Shown here: positions 34,437-45,332 of the stretch, piece after piece
Layout of the letters: each line of letters begins with the position of its first letter
How positions within the stretch are numbered: the stretch's first letter is position 1
Assembly (NCBI GenBank): GCA_023055425.1
Contig: JALGPY010000003.1
Span: 67,874,991 to 67,938,990 of the forward strand
Length of the DNA stretch: 64,000 nt
Reading direction: 5' to 3'
Source of the DNA: Linanthus parryae
Taxonomy: Eukaryota; Streptophyta; Magnoliopsida; Ericales; Polemoniaceae
Program-made: the position numbers and the translations under genes
The notes under the pieces: generated by a model
Told to the model about the DNA's origin: nothing
What the model saw: only the letters and a program-made list of their open reading frames with translations
Database searches by the model: none

Positions 34437-35895
34437 TGTGACGACCCGTCACACATCAAATAATCTTGAAACACACGAAGATTACCCGATACTCCTGTAA
34501 ACCGGTGCATCCTTGTTTAAGATGCCAAGTTCCAATCTTAGGGCTGTGAATCTATCTTCTGGAAATGGTTTAGTAAAGATGTCTACAAGTTGCAAGTTAG
34601 TAGGCACAAATGACAAAGGCACATCACGAATTACTATCAACCCTTCTGACACTTTAAGACGTTCAAACCTCAACCAGGAGGACACACAGTCCACCAGACA
34701 ACATTTTTAATCTAATTTCTAAAAATCTGGTACGTGACTGAATTGTTTAAAAAGTTACACCAGTTTGTCAAAAAAATACAATTTTTATAAAATATCGCTA
34801 TTCGACTAAATAGTTACAACTTCACTAAAAACGGTTAAAAACAATGATATTAGCTAAAAATCTAATTTGTAACAACTACTCCGCGATCCATTCGCGCTTC
34901 AGTTCAACCTGTAAAACAGAGAGGTGAGCCAAACAGCCCAGTAGGTATCGCCTAAGCACCGACGTAGAAATATAAAATCTACTAAACACACAGCCAGTTA
35001 TCACATATCAGCATGCGGCACCAAATACAAAAACATCGTGATTTATTAATCACCAGACAGTCAACAAATAGTTTAAAAGTTGTAAAATTCACACCAACAG
35101 TTTAAACAGATATAGATTGTAACTGCAAAGATTTAGAGATTAGATTTCCTCTACCTGAACTGAAGTCAGACAAGCATAAACAATCTTTCCATAACATCTC
35201 GTCGAATAACCCTTTGGATTTCTTGAATCGTACCAAGAGCTTAGCTCCCGACCACCCCACTGGTTTTGTACAAAGTTTATGAACTCATGGAATTCATTTT
35301 CTCTTACAACAGAAAGAGGGACTACTCGGTTTTTTCCTGCTCCACCTACTTACTCTTATCTTCTATGCTACTATGCAAACTTATTTTCAAAATATAAACT
35401 CAAGTAAGAAACTCTATGTCCAAGCCCACAAGAGGAGAACAAACTCACTCTAATTTTTTATCACTCCCACGATTATCCAAACAAAGGGTTTAAAGGACAA
35501 TAAAATAAACAATTTGATGACTCATGTTCCTTGCAGTAACTAGACTAAGCAAGAGTATGTAGATAAGTATGCATAGAAGCAATGAAACAATAAAGGAATT
35601 TCACAATTGACCCTTCATTCTAAATATAACTCACTAACACCCCACATGTGATCAGGACCACCCACCCGAATCCGCTTATAACATGAAATCAAACTAAGCT
35701 TTAAAACGTTTTTCTAGTATTACTATACTAGGTAACCAGGTGATGAAGTAACCCACACAATTAAAGATAAATAGCATATATGCATGCAAAAAGAAAATTA
35801 TAGTGTCCTCCTTATTTATACCCCGCAAGAAATCTCATTTTAGTTACTATTTTATTTTTCCACAAGATTCACGCATAAACAACAATTGAATTACA
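34437..35895 (-). repeat. Element X, right LTR-like copy, containing a SIRE fragment
   Basis: Begins TGTGACGACCC after the primer-binding site. 35118-35895 matches the left copy at 24782-25560. TATA box TATAAATAAG (minus) at 35811-35820. A SIRE pol fragment interrupts it at 34467-34705. The family is not recognised. Confidence 0.55.
34467..34705 (-). pseudogene. SIRE-like pol 3' end fragment, antisense, inside element X
   Basis: The minus strand encodes PLSFVPTNLQLVDIFTKPFPEDRFTALRLELGILNKDAPVY, the C-terminal end of copia RNase H. It matches 36290-36427 in SIRE-B (FTKPLPEDKFTALRLELGMLNKDAPVY), including about 40 bp after the stop. It is a short pol piece with no LTR attached. Confidence 0.75.
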
Positions 35896-35934
35896 TTATG
35901 CGGGGTTTTTTTTAATATATATTTAGTAAATATG

Positions 35935-36412
35935 GGATCTCACAGAGGCTTTACAAGAAGCATACTGGATCATTTCAATGCGAAGTGAGATAAAATGAAT
36001 TTGAGAGGAACAAGGTATGGAATCTAGTTCCTTCTCCCAAAGATCAGTCTGTTATAGGCACAAGGTGGGTGGTTAGAAACAAGCTGGATGAAAATAGTAA
36101 GGTATTTGAATAAAGCAAGACTGGTAGCTCAAGGCTACAACCAGGAAGAAGGTATAGACTACGAGGAGATATTTTCTCATGTGGCAACACATAATAATAT
36201 CAAACTTTTTCAATTGGATGTCAAATGTGCATTTCTAAATGGTTATGCAAGAAGAAGTTTATATTGCTCAACCTCGTGATTTGTCATTTGTGCATACTAA
36301 CTTGCAACTTGTATAAATTTACTAAACCATTGCCAGAAGATAAATTCACAGCCCTGAGATTAGAACTGGGCATGTTAAACAAGGATGCACCGGTTTACGG
36401 GAGTTTCTGGTA
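35935..36412 (+). pseudogene. SIRE-B pol remnant: start of RT joined to end of RNase H
   Basis: Reads TEALQEAYWIISM, then (shifted) NEFERNKVWNLVPSPKDQSVIGTRWVVRNKLDENSKV, then KARLVAQGYNQEEGIDYEEIFSHVA and LFQLDVKCAFLNGY. These are SIRE/Maximus-type RT motifs. After LYC it jumps to DLSFVHTNLQLV and FTKPLPEDKFTALRLELGMLNKDAPVYGSFW, stop at 36410-36412. The YVDD box and most of RNase H are missing, so an internal deletion of over 1 kb (estimated from family size) fused the two ends. Confidence 0.78.
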
Positions 36413-36838
36413 ATCTTTGTGTGTTTCAAAGTTTTGGAAAGTTTTTCAAAGCCTTGAAAAGCTTTTCAAAGCCTTGAAAATTTATGTGTGCAGTATGACA
36501 GTGTTTCAAGGTCATGAAATCCTTTTCAGAGATTTGAAAATAAATATGTATACAATAGTCAATGAATGGATCACCAATGTTGGGTGTTATCTCTGTAGAT
36601 AGCTAGATAATTGCCTAACATTTTTTTACCTTTTTAAAAAAATCTTTTTGAAAACAGTATCATATTATTTCCTTCCAAACGTCACACACAAAATTGAAAT
36701 TTCACACAAACCTTCCTTCTACAAATATGTGAGTATATTTAGTTCCCTTTTTAAACTCAAACTCTTTAGTACCTATCCTCCATATTCTCTCTCGTTTATA
36801 TCACTCTTGTCTCCCTCTTCTAAAACCCTCAAACCCTA
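36413..36838 (+). other. Spacer between SIRE-B pol and the extra ORF
   Basis: Contains four or five TTTCAAAGCCTTGAAA-like imperfect palindromes at 36423-36540, like those at the start of the SIRE-A LTR. The rest is AT-rich with no coding signal. CTCTCTCGTTTATATCACTC near 36785 may be a promoter or splice region for the ORF (weak inference). Confidence 0.5.
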
Positions 36839-38581
36839 ATGGACTCACGAAGAAACTCTAAGAAAATCAAGATGGCTGGAGGCTCAAAGAAAATTTAAGG
36901 GAATAAGGGAAAAAATACAGAAGAAGAAGTTCAAGAAGTTAGTGATGGATCTATTTCCCGAACTCCTAGTGCACCAAGACCACCCTTTCCTCCTCCAAAT
37001 AAAAAAAATCAAGAAGGAAAAGGAATATCAGACTACTATTCCTAGCAAGAAGAAGATGTCTGATCACACAGTTGCCTCTGAGAGACAGAAGGGTGTTCAG
37101 ATTGGTAGTCCCAAGAAGGTGAAGAAGAAGCCTCAGAAATCAGACAAAGAAAGAGAAGGTCACGGAGAAGGAGATTCTAGAATAAGAGAAGTACACTGTA
37201 AAGGAGCTTCAGATCTACTCTGAAAGCAATCCCCTTTTAATAAGAAATTTCTCTCTAGAAAGTGGTTTACAAGTCATATTGCAAGGGGAAATTAGTTAGA
37301 TGGTTTTGCATCTGCTCCTATAGCTTACTGTAGCATGATCAGTACTAGTACATTAAATGGTATCAATTTCGAATGCATAAGGAGATTGAAAAGAGTTCTC
37401 TGTGGAAAATCATTAACCCTCCTGAAGTTGCATACCTAGGCTTACAAGGATTTTCTACCTGAACCTAGCTCAAGAGAAAACCTTGTCTTTGACTATATAT
37501 TCCAAAGTGGCTGGGATTAACATGCAACTAGATCATGCTGAGCTTTCCAGTGTCTTAGGTTTTCCTAAGAGATACAATACTGAGAATTACCCAAGCAAGG
37601 TTGATGCGTTGAAGTTAGCTTAAAGAGAATTATTTCTGTCAAATGTAGCTAATACCTCAAAACAGTTGACTCACTATGCGTTGTCTATTGAAGCAACGAT
37701 TATGTTTACCATTATGATGAGGTTTGTAGTACCTAAAGAGATTTTTAAATAGTTTTTGTCTGATACGGTACTGTATTTGATGTATCTGATTATGCATGGT
37801 TATAAAGTTGATTTGCCAAGCATTGTGATGGAGCACATGCTTTAGAACTGCACCAAGAAAAGAAAACATCATCTACCCTATGCCAACCTCCTCTCTCTTT
37901 TTTTTCAACACCTAGACATACCTACTGATAAGGAAGACACAATTACAACTGGTTTCAGAATGCTTGATTAAAAGGCTTTTCAAAGGATTGGAATTATGAA
38001 AACCAACGAAGGAGCATGGAAGCTCTATTCTAAATTGTGTGTTGAAGAGTTGCAGGCTAAGAAGTTCCCGGAGCCTAAATGCTTAACCTCTCTATCATCA
38101 ATACCCTCTCAGTTTCAAGACCAATCTTTAGTTCTTAAAAGGCTAGACTTTATTGATAGAATTGGATGATTTCAAGCAGGGTTTGTATAAGTTGGGTACT
38201 AAGTTCTGACAGATGAAATAAATGATTCAGAGTGTCTTGAAGAGTATAAATTTTATCCATGTGGTAGAGGAAGTTTCACAAGCTGCAGAAGGGTCAAAGA
38301 AGGCAGGATCTATAGCTGATCTATTTTATGGACACATTTCTGAGGATGAAGCTGTAGGGGATAAGGATACTGGGAAACAGATTGCGAGAGATATTGAACA
38401 AAGTCAGGGAGACGGTGTTAAATCTGGGATGGCATTGCAAGAGGTCTTAAAGAAGAAGAAGCATAAAGTAAAGGTTCCAGCCATACTCACCTCAGAAGAT
38501 TTGTTTGAATGTACTCGAGCTGCTAAGGAACATGGTGAAGAAGTTTCTCAAGATGATCAAGAGGAAGCTACAGAGAGTTAA
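36839..38581 (+). pseudogene. SIRE-B extra ORF downstream of pol (broken, full length)
   Basis: ATG at 36839 begins MDSRRNSKKIKMAGGSKK and ends at a TAA after 19 codons; homology goes on through other frames. Parts: a Pro-rich stretch (SAPRPPFPPP), a Lys-rich basic block (SPKKVKKKPQKSDKERE), WFTSHIARGN, LDGFASAPIAYCSM, the conserved middle (about 37400-37900), and a 38222-38581 open end with VLKSINFIHVVEEVSQAAEGSKK and an acidic C-terminus. It matches SIRE-A along its length. It directly follows pol, so it is a third coding unit of the element. No signal peptide or clear membrane segment was seen, so calling it an envelope would be unsupported. Confidence 0.65.
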
Positions 38582-38690
38582 GGGAGATGAAGACCCAAAG
38601 CCTTGATTATAGCCTCTTCTTTATTCTTTTTCAAAGCTTTCGAACCCGTTTCAAAACTTTTATTTCTTTCAGTACTTTTAAGTTTTCAAT

Positions 38691-39225
38691 TGTTGGAATT
38701 GTGCCCTAGAGGCAATCACTTCATTGTGACATATATGTGGATTTACGATTCATTATGTTATCGATATAGAGATATGTTAACATGAATGAAGTCCTTAGAA
38801 TATAAGTGTTATATTATTAAATATCCCTAGTCCATTATAATGATTAATGGGACAATCAACTATAGAATAGTATGGGGTTGGATTGATATGGATATATCAC
38901 GATCCAACACATGGGTATGCATTAGGGGTAATGGCATACTGGATAGACCCACAACGAGAAGGATACATTGGATTATGTCAAAGTCACAATCTCTTCTCGT
39001 AGTGCCAGTTATATTGTAATCCTTAGACTTGAAGTCACTAGATACTCTAGTTGTGGAATATCATACTTTGATGCTGTCCAACATTGTGCCTTAACCGGGT
39101 AACTATAAAGATAACTATCGGGCATGATAGGAAGCAATCTTAGAGATCGTAGTGATGTAGAGAGGATTTGTCCCTCCCACATAATGGGAGTAAATATCCA
39201 TGGCCACTCGAGGGAAAGTGCTTAT
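38691..39225 (+). repeat. A4 5' LTR fragment
   Basis: Starts TGTTGGAATTGTGCCC and resembles the A5 LTR start through CCACTCGAGGGAAAGTGCTTAT, then breaks into pol sequence. Confidence 0.82.
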
Positions 39226-39486
39226 TTCCTTAGTGGAGGGACTGTGAAATGGAAAGGTTTCAGGCTAGATTCAGCTGTCGATGAGGACTGAGTATATTGC
39301 TGCATCAGATGCACTTACTCAGAATAATCAATCACATTCGATTTTCGATAGAGGAGTTGAGAATTAATGTAAAGTACCAACAGATATCTCTCTTACCAAA
39401 CCCCTTCTGAAGCATAAGCGTGAGAGCCACGCTAGATGAATATGCATACGAGATGCACCAGATTGACTCTAGTGCAAGTGGGAGAC
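39226..39486 (+). pseudogene. A4 RNase H end fragment and polypurine tract
   Basis: Degenerate coding for the LNGGAVSWK...STTEAEYIA region of copia RNase H (SGGTVKWKGF is readable), ending in GACTCTAGTGCAAGTGGGAGAC, whose last 12 bases are the polypurine tract. Confidence 0.7.
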
Positions 39487-40991
39487 TATTGGAGTATGCC
39501 GTAGATGAAATCTATTTATAGTGACATTTATATGGACTTACTATTCATTATGTTTTCGATATTTATATATGTTAACATGAATGAAGTCCTTAGAATATAA
39601 ATAATATATTCTTAAATATCCATGTTCGAGTACTATAGTTATTTAGGAAGACTGTATTGCATCGAGACTAGTATGTGGATAAATTGATATGTGGATATCA
39701 AGTCTAACACATGGGTAAGCATTAGGAGTAATGGCGTACTGTATGACCGACCATGATAAGGCTACATGGGAGTTATGTGAATGTCACAAGAGCTTATCAT
39801 AGTGAAAATGGTGTTGTGATCTTTCGAACTGAAGTCACTAGATACTCTAGTTGTGAATTACCATGTTTTGATATCGTTAAACGGCTGGGAAACTATAAAG
39901 ACGATAATCGGACATGATATGAAGCAAGCTAAGAGATGGTAGTGATGTAGATAGGATTTGTCCCTCCCTCATTACGGGAGTAAATATCAACGGCCACTCA
40001 ATGGGTGAGACTTAGGGAAACGCATGTCCATGCTCGAATAAATCAATATGATATATTGATATTATTTGTTTATCTAAGTCTACTCACTGATCGAGAAACT
40101 AAAGATTGGATATATAAGTGTGACACTCCATGTCTTGTGTCCAATCTCGATAGATGAGACAAAGAGATTATACAACACAGTAACATTGGTCACAGAGGTT
40201 AGTCGGATCACTGACATTCCTGTTACTTGGGAGCATTGATATATTGCTAGATGTCGTTCAATGTTTGTAAGAATTGTTATTACCGCCAACGTAATTAAGA
40301 ACCTACAGGGCCACACACAAGAATATATCAAACTGGAATTAGTTGCTCATTAGTTGGACTAAAGAGCAATAATGAATTGATTGGACTAAAGTGTAAATTG
40401 TGCTCATTAGTTTGACTAAAGAGCATTGTGGACTAGAATTCAAACTAATCCAAACTATTGGATTTATGGGAAAAGATGAATTCCTCTATCTATAAATAGG
40501 ATTTTTAGGCTATGAAAATTTAGGCTAGATTTATTCCTACTCTACACAGTACACAAGAGAGAAAAGAGGGAGAGTGAAAAAGGAGTTTTTCACTCATATG
40601 GTTCGGCCAAGGGAAGGTGTCGCCCCTCCTTGAAGCCGACGGCTTGGTGATGGAGCTCACGGCCATGTGATGGTCGCCCCCCTCTCTCCTTTACACGGGT
40701 TGGATGTGATCCAGTCGTCGTATGCGTCAAAGTTCATCATCTTGTATGATAAGATCCTCCTTATTCTCAAGATTGCTAGCACCATTAGGGAAGAAGTCCA
40801 GTGAAGGTATATTCGTGTGGATACCGTAGGGACGTCGTTCTTTTGATATGCGTATGTGATCTTCACCAGTTAGTTTAACTGAGGTAACCTTCTTCCTACA
40901 TCATGTTATGATGCTTCACCTGGGATTCATGACGGGTTTTGAGAATAAATCTTTGGTATTTACGATACGTAACTTGCATCAAAACCCTACA
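39487..40991 (+). repeat. A4 3' LTR
   Basis: Starts TATTGGAG and ends CAAAACCCTACA. A TATA box TATAAATAGG lies at 40491-40500. It is clearly diverged from the A2 and A5 LTRs and from the A4 5' fragment. Confidence 0.8.
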
Positions 40992-41812
40992 CAAGATGAA
41001 ACCGTTCATCCAAAGTAATCTTGTAAAAATTTAAGTATTCATGTACTTTAAAAACCAAAGTATAAGGATCGTGCACGGAAAAATTAGGAGGATATTCCCG
41101 TAATTTGGCACCTTGATTATCATCCCCGCCATGATAATGTGGACGGTGCCCCCATAGTTGTCATAGTCCTGGGTATGTGGTTGACGAGGCGGTGGACCGG
41201 GAGAGGGTGCACCGTAAGGGTCTGCCCGGTATGGACCAAAACGAAATGTACGAATCACGCTCATAAACTGGCCTATGGTGGTTGTATCCTCCTATGTACG
41301 CGTGCTGGTCGCCGGGACGGAATAGTTCGAATCCGGAAGTGGGTCCGAACGGCTCTAGATGCCGACAATTGAATGTACCACCATCGGTCTCTGCTAGTTT
41401 GTACATGTCTGGCCAGTTCTTGCGGGTTGCTTCCGGCAGCGGTGAGTAGCGGTCTTCATCTGGACAACTGCGCTGGTCGCCTAGTAACGTCGTTGTGCGA
41501 ACCGCCTCCTAATTTGACCGCATCCGATGATGACGGACGTCCTCCGGTGATGGCGTGCGTCCTTTGCTGGTGTGACAGCGAATCGGGGTGGGAGTTCACT
41601 GACGCTAGGGCAGACGGAGGTATGGAGGGCCGATCCTCGATGAGGGAAATCCGCTGACCCAAACTCGTCTCCAACGTGCTAATACGATTACCCAACCCTG
41701 TTTCCAGATTGTTTTTCTTGCCCATGTTGGTAATGGTTTCTGTCAACTTTTGGATTTGGTCGCCCAAATCCCCAAGAGTCATCTTCTTGTTCGTCATGAA
41801 TGAAAGCACCAA
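40992..41812 (-). pseudogene. gag: Gypsy-2 gag, N-terminal part (truncated by A4)
   Basis: Minus strand. 41456-41812 encodes a coiled-coil-like start (LGDQIQKLTETITNMGKK, ISTLETSLGQRISLIEDR). After frame changes, the region near 40992-41150 reads HYHGGDDNQGAKLREYPP then DPYTLVFKVHEYLNFYKITLDERF, the conserved opening of a plant Ty3/gypsy Gag. The A4 LTR cuts it off right there. It looks like a separate gypsy element from Gypsy-1; the rest is not in the window. Confidence 0.65.
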
Positions 41813-41950
41813 TTATTACCCAAAAACTAAACTTGAGAAGTTCAATCTCTAGGAGACTAAAGAGATAACCCGAAAAACTAAACTTGATTAAGCAATTTTC
41901 TGAATGAATGAAAACTAGCATCCTAAGCATCATATTTATACTACTAAAGC

Positions 41951-42085
41951 AAATACTAGTGTCCTAACACGACAAGGATTCAAAATTTCTTAACAAGGAA
42001 TATTTCATAACAAGTAATAGAAAAATATTAGTTTCCTTATACGACGAGGATTCATAATTCTGTAACAAGGAATTATTTCCAAATT
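41951..42085. repeat. Degenerate tandem repeat, period about 73 bp
   Basis: Two units start AATACTAGTGTCC (41951) and AATATTAGTTTCC (42024) and both contain ACGACRAGGATTC and TAACAAGGAAT. The repeat lies between the gypsy gag and copia gag fragments. Confidence 0.65.
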
Positions 42086-42590
42086 TCATTAATGAGACGC
42101 TTTGGCTCAGTGCGCAGCCGCATCCCTCGTCTAACGAAGTGACTTGTGGTGTTTTCTTCTGAAACTGTATCAGAGCCGGTATAAGCCGTGTCCAGTCCTG
42201 TGTCTTCCAGATCATCAGTTCTTGTATCAAGATCTTTCATCAATTTTCCTTCGAGAGATTTATTTGAAGCTTTGAAGCGATCCTCAATACTTTTCATGTA
42301 TTCCTTAGCGAGATATGTTTCTGGGAGTCTTGCCTTTATGCTGTCAGCAACAGTTATCCGAATGAACTGTAAACTTAACATGTTCGATTTTTCCCAAGCA
42401 TTATGGGCCAACATTTCAGCCAGAGTACTGGAATCTATTATATCAGCTGGCTTATCTTTCAATAATGATGTGTCCAAGTCCATTACTCCCAGGGTAAACT
42501 CAACTCTCTCTTTCCATTCAAAGAAATTGGTTCCGTTAAGTAACGGAACACTTAATGGATAAGATACTGCAATTGTAGAACAAATGCAAT
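42073..42590 (-). pseudogene. gag: Copia-B gag, N-terminal part
   Basis: Minus strand reads LLNGTNFFEWKERVEFTLG, then MDLDTSLLKDKPADI, NAWEKSNMLSLQFIRITVADSIKARLPE, AKEYMKSIEDRFKASNKSLEGKLM. This is the UBN2-type Gag domain of a second plant copia lineage, different from the Angela Gag. After GKLMKDL the sequence departs from the family and runs on to a stop at 42073. No in-frame Met is seen before LNGTNF; the preceding TTGCAG could be a 3' splice site or the start is lost. It belongs with the LTR at 43459. Confidence 0.72.
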
Positions 42591-43440
42591 GAGAAAATGA
42601 AAGATTAGATAAAATACTTTCAATACTAATGCAAACTATAATTTGATAACGTTAGTTATAATCAGATAACTTATTTTGGGTAGTTATCATATAATACTCA
42701 ACACCAGGTTACATATTCATATATGTCATAATTTAGAAAATTGTTACTTATCAAATAAACTACATTTGGGCAGTTTACACTAATTTAAAACACTTGTCCC
42801 ATTAGTGTTCATCACATCGTGAAAGGTTGTTTCCTTTGGGAATCTAAGTGAATTTATAATTGGTAAACCATTTATATCATGAAAACTTCTCAGCAATACA
42901 AAGCTTGCTGATGAATAGTTTGGCAGATTTTCACCTGATTATATCTTCTTATTTTACCACACTTTGTTGATAGAAAATAAAATCATATGATCATGCATGT
43001 AAACGTTAATTTATTCAGTTACCTTTTCAAAGGTTGTTAAACCTTATTTCATTGTAATTAAATACTAGAGAATGAGAATTTAGTTGTTGTAAATAGCAAT
43101 TAAATATGCCCCTTCTAATGCTTACGCATACGATTCTTGCACCTATTCTATATATAATCAAAGATTTTCGAAAACAGCATCAGGAGATCATTCACTATGA
43201 CAGATTCAGCACCGTAGACTGAGAAAAAGGGAAACGGTTGAATCGGGAAAGGGATTTTGGAACAAGATGTCATTCACCTCCATTCGTCGCAGGCTTAAAT
43301 AATTAACTGAAATAATGATATTTTTTATCCATTATATGATTATGAAACCCGATGTTTGAAGCATACATCGACTTTTTATAATAAATTCCTTGAAAAGTCG
43401 TGGTTTTTAATCATATGAACATACCGAGTTCGTGAACAAG
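42591..43440 (-). other. Copia-B leader
   Basis: AT-rich, no coding sequence. It connects gag to a primer-binding site complement GCTCTGATACCA at 43441-43452. Confidence 0.6.
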
Positions 43441-43957
43441 GCTCTGATACCAACTAAATGAACTTTTCCGTCGCACGTTCAAGAATATAAATGAGCATAC
43501 ACAGTAAAGGATATGGAACAACATGTATTTCACGCCATCAACCATAAACACAATTGGATTGGAAAACTTACTTTGACGATCCATAGAGGAAGCAATCTAG
43601 GAAGAAGTAAACCTCCTTGAATCCTCTTCTTACTGGTCGGCCGCAATTTCAAGGGTTCTTTTCTCTATCCTTCCCACGTTTATGCGTTCATTTATGTGTG
43701 TGATTTGATGGAGATAGCCAACATTGTATATAGGGAAGAGAGAGGCCAAACCCTAATTACAAAATGACTATGTTGCCATTCTATCAAAGTGGCTTATTAA
43801 GTCATAGGGTGATGTATCTAATTATTTAACCAATTTTTATATTATTTTTATAAGTCTGATTCTATTTCGGACTTTATAAAGTGTCACACGTGTGAAACAT
43901 GAACTTACACGTGTTAGTAGGAAATTATTACGCTCTTAGTACGGCCGATTTCCGACA
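43441..43957 (-). repeat. Copia-B 5' LTR (about 499 bp) and primer-binding site
   Basis: GCTCTGATACCA at 43441-43452 is the iMet primer-binding site. The LTR runs from TGAACTTTTCC (43459) to TTTCCGACA (43957); in element sense it begins TGTCGGAAATCGGCC. A TATA-like TATATA lies at 43727-43732. Size and start fit short-LTR plant copia elements. The other LTR is missing. Confidence 0.7.
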
Positions 43958-44399
43958 GCATAAGCACTGTTAAATGTGTTTGGTAAAATATGTTTTTTGA
44001 CTTTCAAACAATTTTTTCTCACAAAAGCATTCAAAAAGCGATGGGGGAAATGCTTTCTGTAATCTTCTTTTGATTAACTCGTCGATAACATATTTTAACT
44101 TTACACTTTCTAAAAGTTTCAAAATTTAGCTTTACGAAACTAGTACGTGCCATACATTTTTGTCATTTCGCGCACAAAGGATTCAAAGTTAATTTTACCA
44201 AACATGAAACCACTATACAATATCACACCTTAGCTTTTACGTGACATTGTGAAACAACATTTTATCTAAAATTGACATCATCTTTCCGCAACAATTTTCA
44301 CACAATGACTTTGTGCACCGCCATAGCTTACCAGACCAGCCCTTATTACATTATCATTTTAGAAGAGTCTTCAAAGCAAAGCCTCACTTAGTTTTTAAG
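43958..44399. other. No feature recognised
   Basis: 442 bp of AT-rich sequence between the Copia-B LTR and the Copia-C remnant. No open frame, terminal inverted repeat or known repeat was seen. It could be host intergenic DNA or an old element. Confidence 0.5.
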
Positions 44400-44708
44400 T
44401 CCAGCATGAATGAGGGCTCAGGATGTACGCAAAACTAGTGCAAATATAGTAGTTGTGGAAACTCTAGGGTCCTTAGTATGTAAATAGAGGTGTGACATGT
44501 GTGAGAGAATAAATGCGTGAATGTAATTATGAGGACCGGTGGTCCATATAAAATAGTAGTGAGAGTGTCTAGATACAATGTATAATAGGTTAAACTAGGA
44601 AATCTAATAATAACTACATAATGAGTGATTCCATAAATCAATTTAGAGATGGTAACTAACTGCACAAATTAAGGGAGAGATAATTGGAGATTATCTCATT
44701 CCTTAACA
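44400..44708 (-). repeat. Copia-C 3' LTR (approximate)
   Basis: The right end ATTCCTTAACA at 44708 gives an element-sense LTR start TGTTAAGGAATGAG, next to the C-terminal pol sequence. The left end is not clear and is given as approximate. Confidence 0.5.
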
Positions 44709-44719
44709 CGCCTTGTAAG

Positions 44720-45332
44720 ATGGAGGATCCTTCAGAAACTCCAATCTCAGATCGGAGATGGAGGAAGGGAGTTCAAACCAAGTGGTTTGGTAAGTGTATC
44801 CGCGAGTTGCTGCCCGCTAGGGACATTTCACACGTGTACTTTTCCTAATGTAACCAGATCACGCATGATTAAGTAATCCAATTTGACATGCTTCAAGCGA
44901 GAGTGAAAAATCAGATTCTTGCAGACAAACATTGTACTAAGTTTATCACAACAGAGCGCTGGAGATCTAGTGAGAGGTATACCAATTTTATGAAGCAAGT
45001 GTTGGACCCATAGTAGCTTAGTTGCGGCATTTGCAAGGGCGCGGTATTCAGCCTCTGTTGAGGAACGCGAGACTGACTTTTGTAGAGAGGATTTCCATGA
45101 GATGACACTGGATCCCAAGAATAGCGCATAGGAAGTGGTAGAGCGCCCCCATGCTAGAATCACCTCCCCATTCAGCATCAAAGAAGGAGGAGAGATCCAT
45201 GCGTGCGTAGGTAAAGGTCGCGACAGACTATGCCTTTGTGGTAACGCATTAAACACTTGACGGCCAGCCAGTGTGAAGGAAGTGAGTCATGAAAAAGCTG
45301 CGAGAGACAGTTCAAAACAAATGAGATATTAG
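44720..45332 (-). pseudogene. Copia-C RNase H and RT end (fragment, split by A5)
   Basis: Minus strand 44828-45256 encodes GRSTTSYALFLGSSVISWKSSLQKSVSRSSTEAEYRALANA, WVQHLLHKIGIPL, KNLIFHSRLKHVKLDY and LGKVHV, then a stop replaces the next residue; SGQQLADTLTKPLG follows. This is copia RNase H of a lineage other than Angela. The RT-RNase H linker runs right to the A5 insertion at 45333 and resumes at 53541-53584 (LLQYLSLTRP in element sense), which proves that A5 is inserted inside it. Confidence 0.82.

Larger units (their letters stand above)
38691..40991 (+). mobile_element. A4: internally deleted Angela-like element
   Basis: Plus strand. A 5' LTR fragment (38691-39225) is joined to the last part of RNase H (39226-39486), followed by a polypurine tract and a 3' LTR (39487-40991). 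About 1 kb of LTR, the leader, gag and most of pol are gone. Flanks differ: SIRE-B ORF tail on the left, gypsy gag on the right. Left TCAAT and right CAAGA are not a TSD. It is a deletion or recombination product. Confidence 0.78.

Noticed and set aside
36839..38581. Calling the SIRE extra ORF a viral envelope gene
   Set aside because: No signal peptide, transmembrane span or glycosylation-rich ectodomain could be seen; position alone is not enough.
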